64,000 bases of DNA from Lysobacter ciconiae (GCF_015209725.1 NZ_CP063656.1:2711001-2775000); one strand, 5' to 3'; shown: positions 39,960 through 50,239, counted from the stretch's first letter. Made by a program: numbers and translations. Notes: generated from the sequence alone by a model not told the origin.

Positions 39960-40220
39960 ATGGGTAGTATGAGTATTGGGCACTGGGTAGTCGTGCTGTT
40001 GATCGTGGTGCTGGTGTTTGGCACCAAGCGCCTGAAAAACGTCGGCAAGGACCTGGGCGAGGCGGTGAAGGGCTTCAAGAAGGGCGTGCACGACGATGAC
40101 GATCTCGATGCCGACCGCCCGCCGGCCCGCCTTGGCGACGACGCCCGCCGCGAAGAGCCGTCCACCCGCCGCCCGGCCGACGTGCGCGATGCGCGCGACG
40201 ACGAGCAGATCCCGCGCTAG
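39960..40220 (+). CDS. tatA: Twin-arginine translocase subunit TatA
   Basis: An 86-residue protein: N-terminal helix SIGHWVVVLLIVVLVFGTKRL, the conserved hinge FG, amphipathic helix KNVGKDLGEAVKGFKKGV, then an acidic/charged tail. It oligomerises to form the Tat translocation pore. ATGs at 39960 (MGSMSIG) and 39969 are both possible; MGS at the start is common in relatives. It is the first gene of tatABC. Confidence 0.95.
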   Translation: MGSMSIGHWVVVLLIVVLVFGTKRLKNVGKDLGEAVKGFKKGVHDDDDLDADRPPARLGDDARREEPSTRRPADVRDARDDEQIPR

Positions 40221-40260
40221 CGGACTGCCCTGATCGGGGCGTGTACCCCGGCGGCCTGCC

Positions 40261-40749
40261 ATGTTTGACATCGGTTTTTCCGAGCTTTTTGTCGTCGCGA
40301 TCGTCGCCCTGATGGTGCTCGGTCCCGAGCGGCTGCCTCGCGCGGCGCGCTTCACGGGGCTGTGGGTGCGGCGCGCGCGCGCGCAGTGGTACTCGGTCAA
40401 GTCCGAACTGGAGCGCGAGCTGGCCGACGATGAGCTGAAAAAGAGTCTGGCCCGGACCCGTGACGAACTGCGCGAGCTGGGCACGGAGCTGAAAAACCAG
40501 GGCCGCGATCTGCACGATGACCTGCGCCGCGAAGGCCAAGGCATCGAGAAGTCGGTGAAGCACGCCGAAAAGTCGGTGAAGGACGCGGTGGCTCCGGTCA
40601 CGCGTGCCGCGGCCACCGCTGCGGCGCCTGCGCTGGGGCACGACGCGGCGGAGCAGGACGGCGACGCAATTCGGGGCGATACCCCTGACGCCGGCCCGGC
40701 CGAACCGGTCGCGGGCGCGGGCGCGGGCACACCGGATCCGCAACCATGA
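40261..40749 (+). CDS. tatB: Sec-independent translocase subunit TatB
   Basis: A 162-residue protein starting MFDIGFSELFVVAIVALMVLGPERLP, the TatB marker (Glu in the helix, GPERLP hinge). A long amphipathic coiled-coil region follows to about residue 110, then an Ala/Gly/acidic tail. With TatC it forms the signal-peptide receptor. Its stop overlaps the tatC ATG by 4 bases. Confidence 0.95.
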   Translation: MFDIGFSELFVVAIVALMVLGPERLPRAARFTGLWVRRARAQWYSVKSELERELADDELKKSLARTRDELRELGTELKNQGRDLHDDLRREGQGIEKSVKHAEKSVKDAVAPVTRAAATAAAPALGHDAAEQDGDAIRGDTPDAGPAEPVAGAGAGTPDPQP

Positions 40750-41546
40750 GCCCGAACCCGGCAGACGACGCGCGCGAGCCGCGCGAACCGATGGACAACG
40801 ATACCGAGGCCGCGCCCCGACTGATCGACCATCTGATCGAACTGCGCGGCCGCGTGCTGCGCGCGGTGACCGGTCTCCTCGCCGTGCTGTTGTTGCTGCT
40901 GCCGTTCGGCAACAAGCTCTACGCCGCGCTGGCCGCGCCATTGCTGGCCAAGCTGCCGCCGGGCGGGCAATTGATCGCGGTCGAGGTCGCCAGCCCCTTT
41001 TTCGCGCCGTTGAAGCTGGCCTTCTTCGCCGCCCTGATGATCTCGATGCCATGGCTGCTGTACCAGGCCTGGGCGTTCGTCGCGCCCGGCCTGTACCAGC
41101 GCGAGAAGCGCCTGGCCGTGCCGCTGCTGGCCTCCTCGGTGGCACTGTTCTACGCCGGCTGCGCGTTCGCGTTTTTCCTGGTGCTGCCAGCGGTGTTCGG
41201 TTTCCTGACCAAGATCGCGCCTGAAGGCGTGGCGATGATGACCGACATCAGCGCCTACCTGGACTTCGTGCTGGTGATCTTCCTGGCCTTCGGTGCCAGC
41301 TTCGAGTTGCCCGTGGCGATGGTCATCGCGGCCTTGCTGGGCTGGGTCACACCCGACCAGTTGAAGGAATCGCGCGGCTATGCGGTGGTCGGGATCTTCG
41401 TCCTGGCGGCGGTCATCACGCCGCCCGACGTGGTCTCCCAGCTGATGCTGGCCGCGCCGATGTGCGCCCTCTACGAGGTCGGCATCATCGCCTCGCGCTG
41501 GCTGGTGCGCGGGGACAGGACGGCGGCCGCCAGCGACGCGGAATGA
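40746..41546 (+). CDS. tatC: Sec-independent translocase subunit TatC
   Basis: A 266-residue inner-membrane protein with six helices. LIDHLIELRGRVLRAV, SPFFAPLKLAFFAALMISMPWLLYQAWAFVAPGLYQREKR and FGASFELPVAM are the family hallmarks, including the cytoplasmic loop residues that contact twin-arginine signals. It is overlapped at the start by tatB and at the end by an RDD-family gene (ATGA). Confidence 0.97.
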   Translation: MSPNPADDAREPREPMDNDTEAAPRLIDHLIELRGRVLRAVTGLLAVLLLLLPFGNKLYAALAAPLLAKLPPGGQLIAVEVASPFFAPLKLAFFAALMISMPWLLYQAWAFVAPGLYQREKRLAVPLLASSVALFYAGCAFAFFLVLPAVFGFLTKIAPEGVAMMTDISAYLDFVLVIFLAFGASFELPVAMVIAALLGWVTPDQLKESRGYAVVGIFVLAAVITPPDVVSQLMLAAPMCALYEVGIIASRWLVRGDRTAAASDAE

Positions 41547-42235
41547 CCGTGTCGATCCAACCGGCCGGGCTGTGGCAGCGCAGCGCCGCGTGGACACTGG
41601 ATGCCGTCGTGCTCGGACCGCTGTCACTGCTGCCGGCCTGGCCGCTTGTCTCCGGTCGCGCTGCAGCGTTTGCACAGCAGATGAACGCACTGCTGGAAGC
41701 CTGCGGCAATGCCATGGGCCGGGCGATCATCGAGGGCGTGCCGCTGCCGGCCTTGGCACTGACCGTGATGCAGGACCCGTCGATCAGGGCGTCGACCGCC
41801 GAGCTGGAGCACGCGTTGTGGGCGCTGGGATGGCCACCAGCGGCGACTTTGTTCGTGGTGTCGGCGATCTACCACATCGCATTGGAAGCCGGGCCGAGGC
41901 AGGCCACGCCAGGGCAACGATTGCTGGGCCTGCAGGTCACCGATGCCCGGCGGCACCGGCTGAGCCCGGGCCGCGCGCTGCTGCGGCATGTCGCCGGCGT
42001 CGCGTCGTGGTTGACCCTCAACATCGGCCACCTGATGGCCGCCGTCCCGCCGCTGCACCAGACCCTGCCCGATCGCCTCAGCGGAACCCGGCTATGGGCT
42101 GCGCGGCCGCGGATGCCGGCCTGGGCGGTCGCCTGGCTGGCGCTCGTCGGTACCCTTGCCATGGCGCTGGGCGTCTGGTGGATGGCAAACGCGATGGCCA
42201 CCATGCAAGGCGCGCTCGAACAATCGCTGCGGTGA
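41543..42235 (+). CDS. RDD family membrane protein
   Basis: A 230-residue protein with about four to five hydrophobic segments. AGLWQRSAAWTLDAVVLGP is the opening Arg/Asp-containing helix (R…D), and TPGQRLLGLQVTDARRHRLSPGRALLRHV the conserved GK/Q-x-x-x-G loop of RDD proteins. The function is unknown; members have been proposed as transporters. Its ATG overlaps the tatC stop, so it belongs to the tat operon. Confidence 0.85.
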   Translation: MTVSIQPAGLWQRSAAWTLDAVVLGPLSLLPAWPLVSGRAAAFAQQMNALLEACGNAMGRAIIEGVPLPALALTVMQDPSIRASTAELEHALWALGWPPAATLFVVSAIYHIALEAGPRQATPGQRLLGLQVTDARRHRLSPGRALLRHVAGVASWLTLNIGHLMAAVPPLHQTLPDRLSGTRLWAARPRMPAWAVAWLALVGTLAMALGVWWMANAMATMQGALEQSLR

Positions 42236-42236
42236 T

Positions 42237-42263
42237 GCCCCGGAGGCGCATGCCGCCCGGGGC
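42237..42263. terminator. Hairpin between convergent RDD and membrane-protein genes
   Basis: GCCCCGG-A-GGCG and GCCG-C-CCGGGGC (loop CAT) form a symmetric, very GC-rich stem exactly in the 42-bp convergent gap. No U-tract follows on either strand, so it could be a transcriptional barrier rather than a canonical terminator. Confidence 0.4.
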
Positions 42264-42277
42264 GTGATTGCGTGTCC

Positions 42278-43204
42278 TCAGGCGGCGATGCCGTCGGTGG
42301 CCACCGGAGCCGTGACAGCAGCCGCGCCGCCACCGCAGACATCGCGCCACAGGTGATACATCGCGCCGAACATGACCACGTACATCGCCAGCATGCCCGC
42401 TACGTACAGCGGGATCGCCAGCACGACCGCCAGCCAGGCGCCGGCAAACTTGGCCAGCACGCCGATCAGCATGGCCAGCAGGAGGACCGCGATGGATACC
42501 AGGATCATCGCCACGATGGCGGCGATCACGAACACCAACAGCGGGAGCAGGTTCTTGAACGTGCCCACGACTCCGTCGCCGAGTGCGGAAAACACCCCGC
42601 GCCCGCGCAGCACTACCTGGCCCAGCGCGATCGCCTGCACGCCGTAGGACACCAGCCCGACCACCAGCATCGCCACGCTGGCGATGCCCATGCCCGCCGG
42701 CAGCTGGTCCAGCATCGCCGGGTCGCCGCCGCCGGCCATCGAGGACTGCAGCATCTGCAGATACCACTGCACGAATCCGCCGGCGAAGGTCATCAGCACG
42801 GCGATCAGGATCACGTTCTGCAGCACCGCCAGCATCACCATCAGGCCGATCGTGCGCAGGGACGTGGCGAAGTCACCGAAACCGGCGAACACATCGGTGG
42901 CGCGCGCGCCGCTGCCACTTTCCACCCTGTCCAGCAGGCGCAGGAAACCGACCACCATCATCGCCATGACCACGATCACCAGCACGCTCATCACGGCGGT
43001 GCCCAGCATCATGCCGGTGAGCCCGTCTCCCATCGTCGCCGCCAGGGCGAACTGCAAGGCGACACCCGCGAACACCGCCGCGAGCACGACCACCGTCATC
43101 AGCGCGGCACCGCCGAAAACCGCGCCCGGACCGTTGCGGCCGACATTGATTGCGCGCGTCAGCCAGCCGAGACCGGCCATGGGCCCCATTGCACGAGTGC
43201 TCAT
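42278..43204 (-). CDS. BPSS1780-like polytopic membrane protein (first of two tandem relatives)
   Basis: A 308-residue protein with about six long hydrophobic segments and short polar loops. There are no enzyme motifs. The opening GLGWLTRAINVGRNGPG and the C-terminal MYVVMFGAMYHLWRDVCG are typical of the BPSS1780 membrane family. AAGGGGAG upstream of the ATG marks the start. It is 85 bp downstream of a second protein of similar architecture, suggesting an ancient duplication. The function is unknown. Confidence 0.75.
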   Translation of the reverse strand: MSTRAMGPMAGLGWLTRAINVGRNGPGAVFGGAALMTVVVLAAVFAGVALQFALAATMGDGLTGMMLGTAVMSVLVIVVMAMMVVGFLRLLDRVESGSGARATDVFAGFGDFATSLRTIGLMVMLAVLQNVILIAVLMTFAGGFVQWYLQMLQSSMAGGGDPAMLDQLPAGMGIASVAMLVVGLVSYGVQAIALGQVVLRGRGVFSALGDGVVGTFKNLLPLLVFVIAAIVAMILVSIAVLLLAMLIGVLAKFAGAWLAVVLAIPLYVAGMLAMYVVMFGAMYHLWRDVCGGGAAAVTAPVATDGIAA

Positions 43205-43289
43205 CGTTTTTCTCTCCCCTTGATTGATCCCTGGAAACCCCGCGACGCAGGGCCGTAAACGCTCTCCCCCGAGAGCTCGCGCGCCGCGG

Positions 43290-44126
43290 TCAGGCCTCGA
43301 AGCCGCCCGCGACCGTTTCAGTCACCGGCGCGTCGCCCACCATCTGGCGCCACGCAAGATACACCGCGCCGCCCAGCACCGGCAGCAGGATCGCCATCAG
43401 CAGCAGTTGCACGGCGAACATCGACGCATGGGCGCCGATCGCGAAGGCCAGCAGCGCGCCCACCAGCTGCAGGGCGAGGCTGAGCGCGATCATGCCGATC
43501 ACCAGCAGCACCAGCATGACCAGCAGCGCGCCCAGGTTGCGCAGGCAGGCACGCAGGCTCAGCTGCATCGCCGCGAAGGCCGTGCGCGGGGTGAAGATGA
43601 TCTCCGGAATCGCCACGAAGGTGAAAAACCCGGCGACGACGCCGACGACCATCGCCGCCACCATCCAGCCGAACAGTGCGCCCAGCGGCAGGGACTCCAC
43701 CAAGGCCGGGTCGGGATTGGTCTGCAGCTCGATCATCACCGTGGAAAGGCGCTGCAGCTGCTCCGGCCCCACCATCGCCACCAGCAGGATCACCAGAACG
43801 ACCATGGCCACAAGCTGCGGCAGCAGCATCGCCAGCAGGCGCGGCGCCTTGCCGTCGCGCACGCCCTGCAGCAGGTGTCGCGGGCTGGCCGGCAGGCCAC
43901 GGTCCACCTCGCGCGCGGCATAGATGATTCCGGCAAACAGGATCGGCCCGGCCACCGCCATCAGCGCGCTCAGCCACACCTGCCCGCCCAGCGAGCCCAG
44001 CGCCGAGAGGCCGCCCCAGATCAGGCCCAGCAGTCCCAGCGTCAAAGGCGCCCTGCGCAGCAAGGCAATGCCGCCGAGCAACCACTCGGCCCCGGCGCCC
44101 TTGGGCACTTTGCGAATCTCGTTCAT
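43290..44126 (-). CDS. BPSS1780-like polytopic membrane protein (second of two)
   Basis: A 278-residue protein with six or so membrane segments. RKVPKGAGAEWLLGGIALLRRAP resembles the entry of BPSS1780-like proteins (W-x-x-x-G near the first helix), and the end has VYLAWRQMVG, comparable to YHLWRDV in its neighbour. ATGs at 44135 and 44126 are possible; AGGGAG is well placed for 44126. It probably shares a transcript with the downstream relative. Confidence 0.7.
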   Translation of the reverse strand: MNEIRKVPKGAGAEWLLGGIALLRRAPLTLGLLGLIWGGLSALGSLGGQVWLSALMAVAGPILFAGIIYAAREVDRGLPASPRHLLQGVRDGKAPRLLAMLLPQLVAMVVLVILLVAMVGPEQLQRLSTVMIELQTNPDPALVESLPLGALFGWMVAAMVVGVVAGFFTFVAIPEIIFTPRTAFAAMQLSLRACLRNLGALLVMLVLLVIGMIALSLALQLVGALLAFAIGAHASMFAVQLLLMAILLPVLGGAVYLAWRQMVGDAPVTETVAGGFEA

Positions 44127-44227
44127 CCCGCTCATCTCCCTGATACCGCTGATCCGTGGCCGCACCTGCGGCGCCGTGTCGCGCCTGCTGTTGGTTCCCC
44201 GCCCGCGCGCCGCCTGAGTCCGTGTTT

Positions 44228-44959
44228 TCAACCGTTCGTGCGCGCCAGCCCGGTGGCATGGTGCACGAACCGGCGCATCACCCGCCGCCCCTCCGGCGTG
44301 GCGGCGACCTGGGCCACCATCGCTGCAGGATCCAGTCCCTCGCGCTGCAACGCAACCTTGCGCGCCTGGATGTAGCCGCGCATGTGGGTGGCGCTGAACT
44401 CGGGGTGGAACTGCACGCCCCACGCATTGTCGCCCCAGCGGAATGCCTGGACCGGGTCCAGCGCGGAGCGCGCCAGCACGACGGCGCCCTCCGGCACCTT
44501 CAGGACGCTCTGCTGATGGGTCAGTTGCACCGCGAAGCGCTCCGGCATGGGGCCAAGCAGGACATCATCGGCCGCCGGCGGCAGCAGTTCCATCTCGAAG
44601 GTGCCCATTTCCCGCCCGGCCGGGTTGTCGCCCACCACACCGCCCAGCGCATGCGCCAGCAGCTGGTGCCCGTAGCAGATGCCGAAAATCGGCAAACCCG
44701 CACGCGCCGCGTCGGCCAGCCAGGCCGCGGTGGCTTCGCTCCAGTCGCGGCGCTCGGTGACCATCGCGCCCGAGCCGGTCACGATCACCCCGGCGAAGCC
44801 CGCGGCGGTCGGCAGGCTTTCACCGGCTTCCACGTTGATCGACACCACGCGCTCGCGCGGCAGCCCGCTGGCCACGCGGATCCAGTGCGGGAAACCGCCG
44901 TGGCGGCGCATCGAGGCGACCGGCTGGCCGGTCTCGATGATCAGGAAGGGAGCAGTCAA
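44228..44959 (-). CDS. Class I glutamine amidotransferase (GMP-synthase-like GATase)
   Basis: A 243-residue stand-alone GATase1 domain. FLIIETGQPV opens the fold. The nucleophile is Cys95 in GICYGHQLLAHALGG, and His185/Glu187 of the triad are in WGVQFHPEFSA. It resembles the GuaA-like glutaminase branch that acts without a fused synthetase (YfeJ-like). I propose the TTG at 44959, with GGAA nine bases upstream, because homology begins before the first ATG. It is divergent from glyQ. Confidence 0.88.
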   Translation of the reverse strand: MTAPFLIIETGQPVASMRRHGGFPHWIRVASGLPRERVVSINVEAGESLPTAAGFAGVIVTGSGAMVTERRDWSEATAAWLADAARAGLPIFGICYGHQLLAHALGGVVGDNPAGREMGTFEMELLPPAADDVLLGPMPERFAVQLTHQQSVLKVPEGAVVLARSALDPVQAFRWGDNAWGVQFHPEFSATHMRGYIQARKVALQREGLDPAAMVAQVAATPEGRRVMRRFVHHATGLARTNG

Positions 44960-45013
44960 CGGCAGGGTTCCAGTCAGGTGCGGCCCACCGCGCGGGGGCG
45001 ACAGGCCGGTGTG

Positions 45014-45037
45014 AAAAAGCGGCCCTCGCAGGGCCGC
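45014..45037 (-). terminator. Intrinsic-terminator-like hairpin ahead of the amidotransferase gene
   Basis: On the minus strand, GCGGCCCT, GCG loop, AGGGCCGC, then T5. It lies 55 bases upstream of the amidotransferase start and just upstream of the glyQ -10 box on the other strand. It could attenuate the amidotransferase transcript or block antisense read-out from glyQ. Confidence 0.6.
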
Positions 45038-45040
45038 ACG

Positions 45041-45046
45041 TATACT
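45041..45046 (+). promoter_or_regulatory. Likely -10 box of glyQ
   Basis: TATACT, 31 bases before the glyQ ATG. The region normally holding the -35 is occupied by the hairpin described at 45014-45037. Confidence 0.45.
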
Positions 45047-45076
45047 ACCGTGCTTTGTTCCCACGGCCTCTCCAGC

Positions 45077-46023
<947 letters not shown>

Positions 46024-46024
<1 letters not shown>

Positions 46025-46254
46025 TGGACACCACCACCGAGTTTGTCTTTGGCGGCTTCCTGTTCGGGGTCTTTACCGCTTACTGGGCCCAGACCACCCA
46101 TCGCAATCCGTGGCTTTGGCTTTTTTTCGGCTGGTTCCTGCCCCCGGTCGCCGGCGTTCTGCTGCTGTTGAAAAACAGCGCGCGCCCTGCTCCGCGCAAT
46201 CTTGATGCAAGGGGTCGTGACGATCTGATCGCCGTACGCAAGGACATTCCATGA
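46024..46254 (+). CDS. Small two-helix membrane protein nested between glyQ and glyS
   Basis: A 76-residue protein with two hydrophobic segments: EFVFGGFLFGVFTAYWA (about 6-22) and PWLWLFFGWFLPPVAGVLLLL (about 29-49). A charged, probably cytoplasmic tail follows (ARPAPRNLDARGRDDLIAVRKDIP). The start uses TGATG with glyQ, and its stop overlaps the glyS ATG in ATGA, so all three genes should be translated in a row. I do not recognise a characterised family, and its place in a synthetase operon has no obvious explanation. Confidence 0.8.
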
Positions 46255-48326
46255 ACACCATGCAGCCCCTGCTGATTGAACTGGGCACTGAAGAACTGCC
46301 GGTCAAGGCGCTGCCGGGCCTGGCGCGCGCTTTTTTTGGCGGCGTGATCGAGGGGCTCGCCAAGCGCGGCATCGCCTTCGAGCGCGACGAGGCCAAGCCG
46401 CTGTACACACCGCGTCGCCTCGCCGTATTGCTGCCAGGCGTAGCCAGCGAGCAGCCCGAGCAGTCGGCCGAGGTGATGGGCCCCTACCTCAACATCGCCC
46501 TCGACGGCGAAGGCCAGCCGACCCGCGCGCTGCAGGGCTTCGCGGCCAAGGCCGGCGTCGAATGGACCGCGCTGGAGAAGACCACCGACAACAAGGGCGA
46601 ACGTTTCGTCCACCGGTCGGTAAAGCCCGGCGCGCGCACCGCGGATCTGCTGGGCGACATTGTCCGCGACGCGCTGGCGGCCATGCCGATCCCCAAGCCG
46701 ATGCGCTGGGGCGATCACGACTACAGCTTCGCCCGGCCGGTGCATTGGCTGGTCGCGCTGCTGGGCAGCGAGGTGGTCGAGATCGAGCTGCTGGGCGTGC
46801 GCAGCGACCGCATGAGCCGCGGCCACCGCTTCATGCACGACAAGCCGGTGTGGTTCACCGCGCCGGACGATTACGTGGAATCGCTGCGGGCCGCGAAGGT
46901 GCTGGTGGATGCCGACGAGCGCCGCGAGCGGATCGTGCAGCAGGTGCGGGCGGCAGCGAGCGCGTGCGGCGGCGAGGCGCGGATCGATCCGGGCATCCTG
47001 GAAGAGGTCAACGGGCTGGTGGAATGGCCCAGCGCGGTGACCTGCGGGTTTGAAACCGAATTCCTCGCGATCCCGGCCGAGGCCCTGATCGCGACCATGG
47101 AAACCAACCAAAAGTTCTTCCCCGTGCTGGGCGAGGACGGCAAGCTGAGCGAGCACTTCGTCGGCATCGCCAACATCGAGAGCACCGATGTGGAGCAGGT
47201 GCGCAAGGGCTACGAGCGGGTGATCCGGCCACGCTTCAGCGATGCGAAGTTCTTCTTCGTGGAAGACATGAAGCAGGGGCTGGCATCGATGGTCGAGGGG
47301 CTGGCCCAGGTCACCTACCAGAACAAGCTGGGCAGCATGGCCGACAAGGTCGCCCGCGTCGCCGCGCTGGCCGAGGCGATCGCCGGCCAGATCGGCGCCG
47401 ATCCGGTGCAGGCGCGACGCGCCGCCGAGCTGTCCAAGGCCGACCTGCAATCGCTGATGGTGGGCGAGTTTCCGGAGCTGCAGGGCATCGCCGGGCGCTA
47501 CTACGCCGCGGTCGAGAACGAGCCGGAGGCGGTCGCCAACGCGATCGACGAGGCCTACCTGCCGCGCGTGTCCGGCGACGCCATCGCGCCCTCGCCGCTG
47601 GGCCAGGTGCTGGCGATCGCCGAACGGCTGGATACGCTTGCCGGCGGCTTTGCCGCGGGCCTGAAGCCGACCGGCAACAAGGACCCCTTCGCGCTGCGCC
47701 GCAATGCGCTGGGCCTTGCGCGCACGCTGCTCGAAGGCGGGCACGAGCTGTTGCTGCACGACCTGGTGGAGCGCGCGCTCGCCGCGCAGCCGGTCCAGCA
47801 TCCCGACATCGGCGCCTTCGATATCACCGCCTTCGTCTACGACCGCCTGCGTGGCTATTACGCCGACCGCGGCGTGTCGCCGCAGCAGTTCGAGGCGGTG
47901 AGCCATGTCGCCCACGACTCGCTGCCCGACTTCGGCCGCCGCCTCGCCGCGATCGGCGAGTTCGCCACCCTGCCCGAAGCGGCGGCGCTCGCCGCGGCCA
48001 ACAAGCGCAGCCGCAACATCCTGCGCAAGGCCGACGGCGTGGTACCCGATACCGTCGATGCCGCGTTGTTCGCCGAACCCGCCGAGCGCGAGCTGGCCGA
48101 TGCGATCGATGCCGCCATCGCCGACACCGACCCGCTGCTGGACGCGGGCGACTACGTCGCGGTGCTCGGGCGCCTGGCGCGGTTGCGCCCACAGGTGGAT
48201 GCCTTCTTCGAGCAGGTGATGGTCAACGCCGACGACCCGGCGGTGCGCAGCAACCGCCTCGCCCTGCTGCGCCGCCTCAGCGACCGTCTTGGCAGCGTGG
48301 CGGCGATCGAGCATCTGTCGGTCTGA
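46251..48326 (+). CDS. glyS: Glycyl-tRNA synthetase beta subunit
   Basis: A 691-residue subunit that binds and selects tRNA-Gly. Landmarks: LLIELGTEELPVKALPGLARAF, RRLAVLLPGVA, PKPMRWGDHDYSFARPVHWLVALLG, ETNQKFFPVL, YERVIRPRFSDAKFFFVED and GNKDPFALRRNALG, the last in the HD-like region. The length matches the family. It ends in a 176-bp convergent gap with oleC that shows no terminator. Confidence 0.97.
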   Translation: MNTMQPLLIELGTEELPVKALPGLARAFFGGVIEGLAKRGIAFERDEAKPLYTPRRLAVLLPGVASEQPEQSAEVMGPYLNIALDGEGQPTRALQGFAAKAGVEWTALEKTTDNKGERFVHRSVKPGARTADLLGDIVRDALAAMPIPKPMRWGDHDYSFARPVHWLVALLGSEVVEIELLGVRSDRMSRGHRFMHDKPVWFTAPDDYVESLRAAKVLVDADERRERIVQQVRAAASACGGEARIDPGILEEVNGLVEWPSAVTCGFETEFLAIPAEALIATMETNQKFFPVLGEDGKLSEHFVGIANIESTDVEQVRKGYERVIRPRFSDAKFFFVEDMKQGLASMVEGLAQVTYQNKLGSMADKVARVAALAEAIAGQIGADPVQARRAAELSKADLQSLMVGEFPELQGIAGRYYAAVENEPEAVANAIDEAYLPRVSGDAIAPSPLGQVLAIAERLDTLAGGFAAGLKPTGNKDPFALRRNALGLARTLLEGGHELLLHDLVERALAAQPVQHPDIGAFDITAFVYDRLRGYYADRGVSPQQFEAVSHVAHDSLPDFGRRLAAIGEFATLPEAAALAAANKRSRNILRKADGVVPDTVDAALFAEPAERELADAIDAAIADTDPLLDAGDYVAVLGRLARLRPQVDAFFEQVMVNADDPAVRSNRLALLRRLSDRLGSVAAIEHLSV

Positions 48327-48502
48327 GGGCGCGTAAGCGCTGGTTCTGGCGCCGATTGCGCGACCCGTTACGCCTCTCGCGGCCGCTAGCGGGCGGCGGA
48401 GGCGAGGGGCGCAGCAGTTGCGTGCAGGGCTGTCACCAACCTCGACGGCGACTGCGGCGAACGACCACGACCCGGTGTGCCGCGACGTTTAACGGCGTCG
48501 GG

Positions 48503-50239
48503 TCACTGCTTCGTGGCTGCCGCCCAAACGGCCAGCTTCTCGCGTCCGATCTTGGCGTTGTGGCGGATGTCGACCGGGAATCCCGGGTGCAGGGCAAAGC
48601 GATCGATCGTGACCGACGGATGCATGTTCGCGATCCCGCGCAGGTCCTGCTCGATGGCGGGCCATTCGTTCCGGCGCACGCCCGCCTCCAGTTCCACACA
48701 CAGCACCGGCTGCTGCGCACCGACGGCACCGACGCCGACCAGCGCCGTCCGCCGCACCTGCGGATGCGTGTTGAACACCGGCTCCACCTGCTCGGTGTAC
48801 AGCGGGCCGGCGGCGCTCTCCACCCGGTGCGACTTGCGACCGCAGAACCACAGCCGGCCCTGCGCATCGAGATAGCCCAGATCGCCCATGCGGTGGACGA
48901 TGCGCTCGTCATTCCCACTCCGAACGCTTCCGGGGATGGCGTTGTCCAGGTAGACCGCATCCGACGCGTGGACCCGGGCACCTGTGCTGCCCACACGCTC
49001 GCGGATCTTCGCAGCCCGCGTCTGCGCGTCGCGGTTGAAATAGGTGTCGGTCGCGGTCGGTCCGGTAACCGTGATCTCGCCGACCTCGCCGTCGGGCAGG
49101 CACAGCGCGTCGGACCACTCGGCGATCGGCGCGTCGGTGATCGCGATGATGCGCACCACGTTGGGCGCGGTCGGCCGCCCAACGCAGGTGCCCGCCCCGG
49201 CCTCGGTCGCCTCGCGCGTGGCCTGCAGCTCACGGCCCTCGATCATCGCCACCGGCAGGCATTCGGTCGCGCCGTACGGCGTCCAGAACCGCGCGTCATC
49301 GGGCAACAACCGGCGCAGTGTCGCCACCGCATCGGCCGGCACCGGCGCACCGGCTGACATCACCCGTTTCAGTGTCGGCAGGGGCTCGCCGTGGCGCGCC
49401 AGCACCGCCATCAGCGCCGGGGATCCAAACAGCTGGTCCACGCCGAACCGGTCGATCGCATCGTGCAGCTTGCGCGGGTCGGCCTCGGCAGGCCGGGTCG
49501 GATCCATGTCGGGAATGATCGAGGTCACCCCCAGCGCCGGGTCGAACAGGGCAAACGGCGGGAAGGTCGGCAGGTTCACCCCGCCGGGGACGATGCCGAA
49601 CGCGTCGCGCAGCATCGCCACCTGGGCGAGGAAGTGCCGATGCCGGTAGACCACGCCCTTGGGCACGCCGGTGGAACCGCTGGTGAAGAGGATCGCGGCG
49701 AGGTCGTCGGCGTCTGTCGCGGCTGGCGAAACCGCATCACCGGTCGCGATTGCCCGGGCCCCGTCTTGCTCGACCTGCGCGAGCGTCGCATCGCTCAGCC
49801 ACGGACGCGCGGCGGTGGTGATCGCCAGCCGAGCGGACTTCGCCCAGCCCAGCAGGCGGCGCGCAACCTGCGCCAGGCCGATGCCGATGAAGGCATCCGG
49901 CTGCGCCTCGTCCAGGCATTGGCGCAATGCGCGGCGGTCGATGCCCGGATCGACCAGTACCGGCACGGCGCCGGCCTTGAACAGCGCGAACATCAGCAAG
50001 AAGAATTCCGGCGACGGCCGCACCATCACCACCACGCGGCTGCCGTGGCCGACCCCGCGCAGCGCCAGTCCCGCGGCGATCGCGTTGCTGCGCGCGTCCA
50101 GCTGGGCATACGTCAGGCTGAGGTCGTAACTCGCCCGGCCGTCGCGCCGGCGCGTGCCGGGGCAGCGCATCGCGATCCGATCCGGATGCTGCGCCGCCAG
50201 CCGTGGCAGCGCGTCGGCGATGTTGGCCGGCTCAGTCAC
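48503..50239 (-). CDS. oleC: Beta-lactone synthetase OleC (AMP-forming)
   Basis: A 578-residue ANL-superfamily ligase. The AMP-binding P-loop is ILFTSGSTGVPKGVVYRHRHF, the A5 region FWTPYGATECLPVA, and the hinge region MGDLGYLDAQGRLWFCGRKSHR. The last matches OleC, which adenylates 2-alkyl-3-hydroxy acids to make beta-lactones for long-chain olefin synthesis, better than CoA ligases. Translation starts at GTG 50239, overlapping the oleB end by 8 bases. oleA (condensation) and oleD (reduction) are not in the window. Confidence 0.9.
   Translation of the reverse strand: MTEPANIADALPRLAAQHPDRIAMRCPGTRRRDGRASYDLSLTYAQLDARSNAIAAGLALRGVGHGSRVVVMVRPSPEFFLLMFALFKAGAVPVLVDPGIDRRALRQCLDEAQPDAFIGIGLAQVARRLLGWAKSARLAITTAARPWLSDATLAQVEQDGARAIATGDAVSPAATDADDLAAILFTSGSTGVPKGVVYRHRHFLAQVAMLRDAFGIVPGGVNLPTFPPFALFDPALGVTSIIPDMDPTRPAEADPRKLHDAIDRFGVDQLFGSPALMAVLARHGEPLPTLKRVMSAGAPVPADAVATLRRLLPDDARFWTPYGATECLPVAMIEGRELQATREATEAGAGTCVGRPTAPNVVRIIAITDAPIAEWSDALCLPDGEVGEITVTGPTATDTYFNRDAQTRAAKIRERVGSTGARVHASDAVYLDNAIPGSVRSGNDERIVHRMGDLGYLDAQGRLWFCGRKSHRVESAAGPLYTEQVEPVFNTHPQVRRTALVGVGAVGAQQPVLCVELEAGVRRNEWPAIEQDLRGIANMHPSVTIDRFALHPGFPVDIRHNAKIGREKLAVWAAATKQ

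Noticed and set aside
48327..48502. Gene or terminator in the glyS/oleC gap
   Set aside because: 176 bases with no convincing frame, ribosome-binding site or stem followed by a U-tract.
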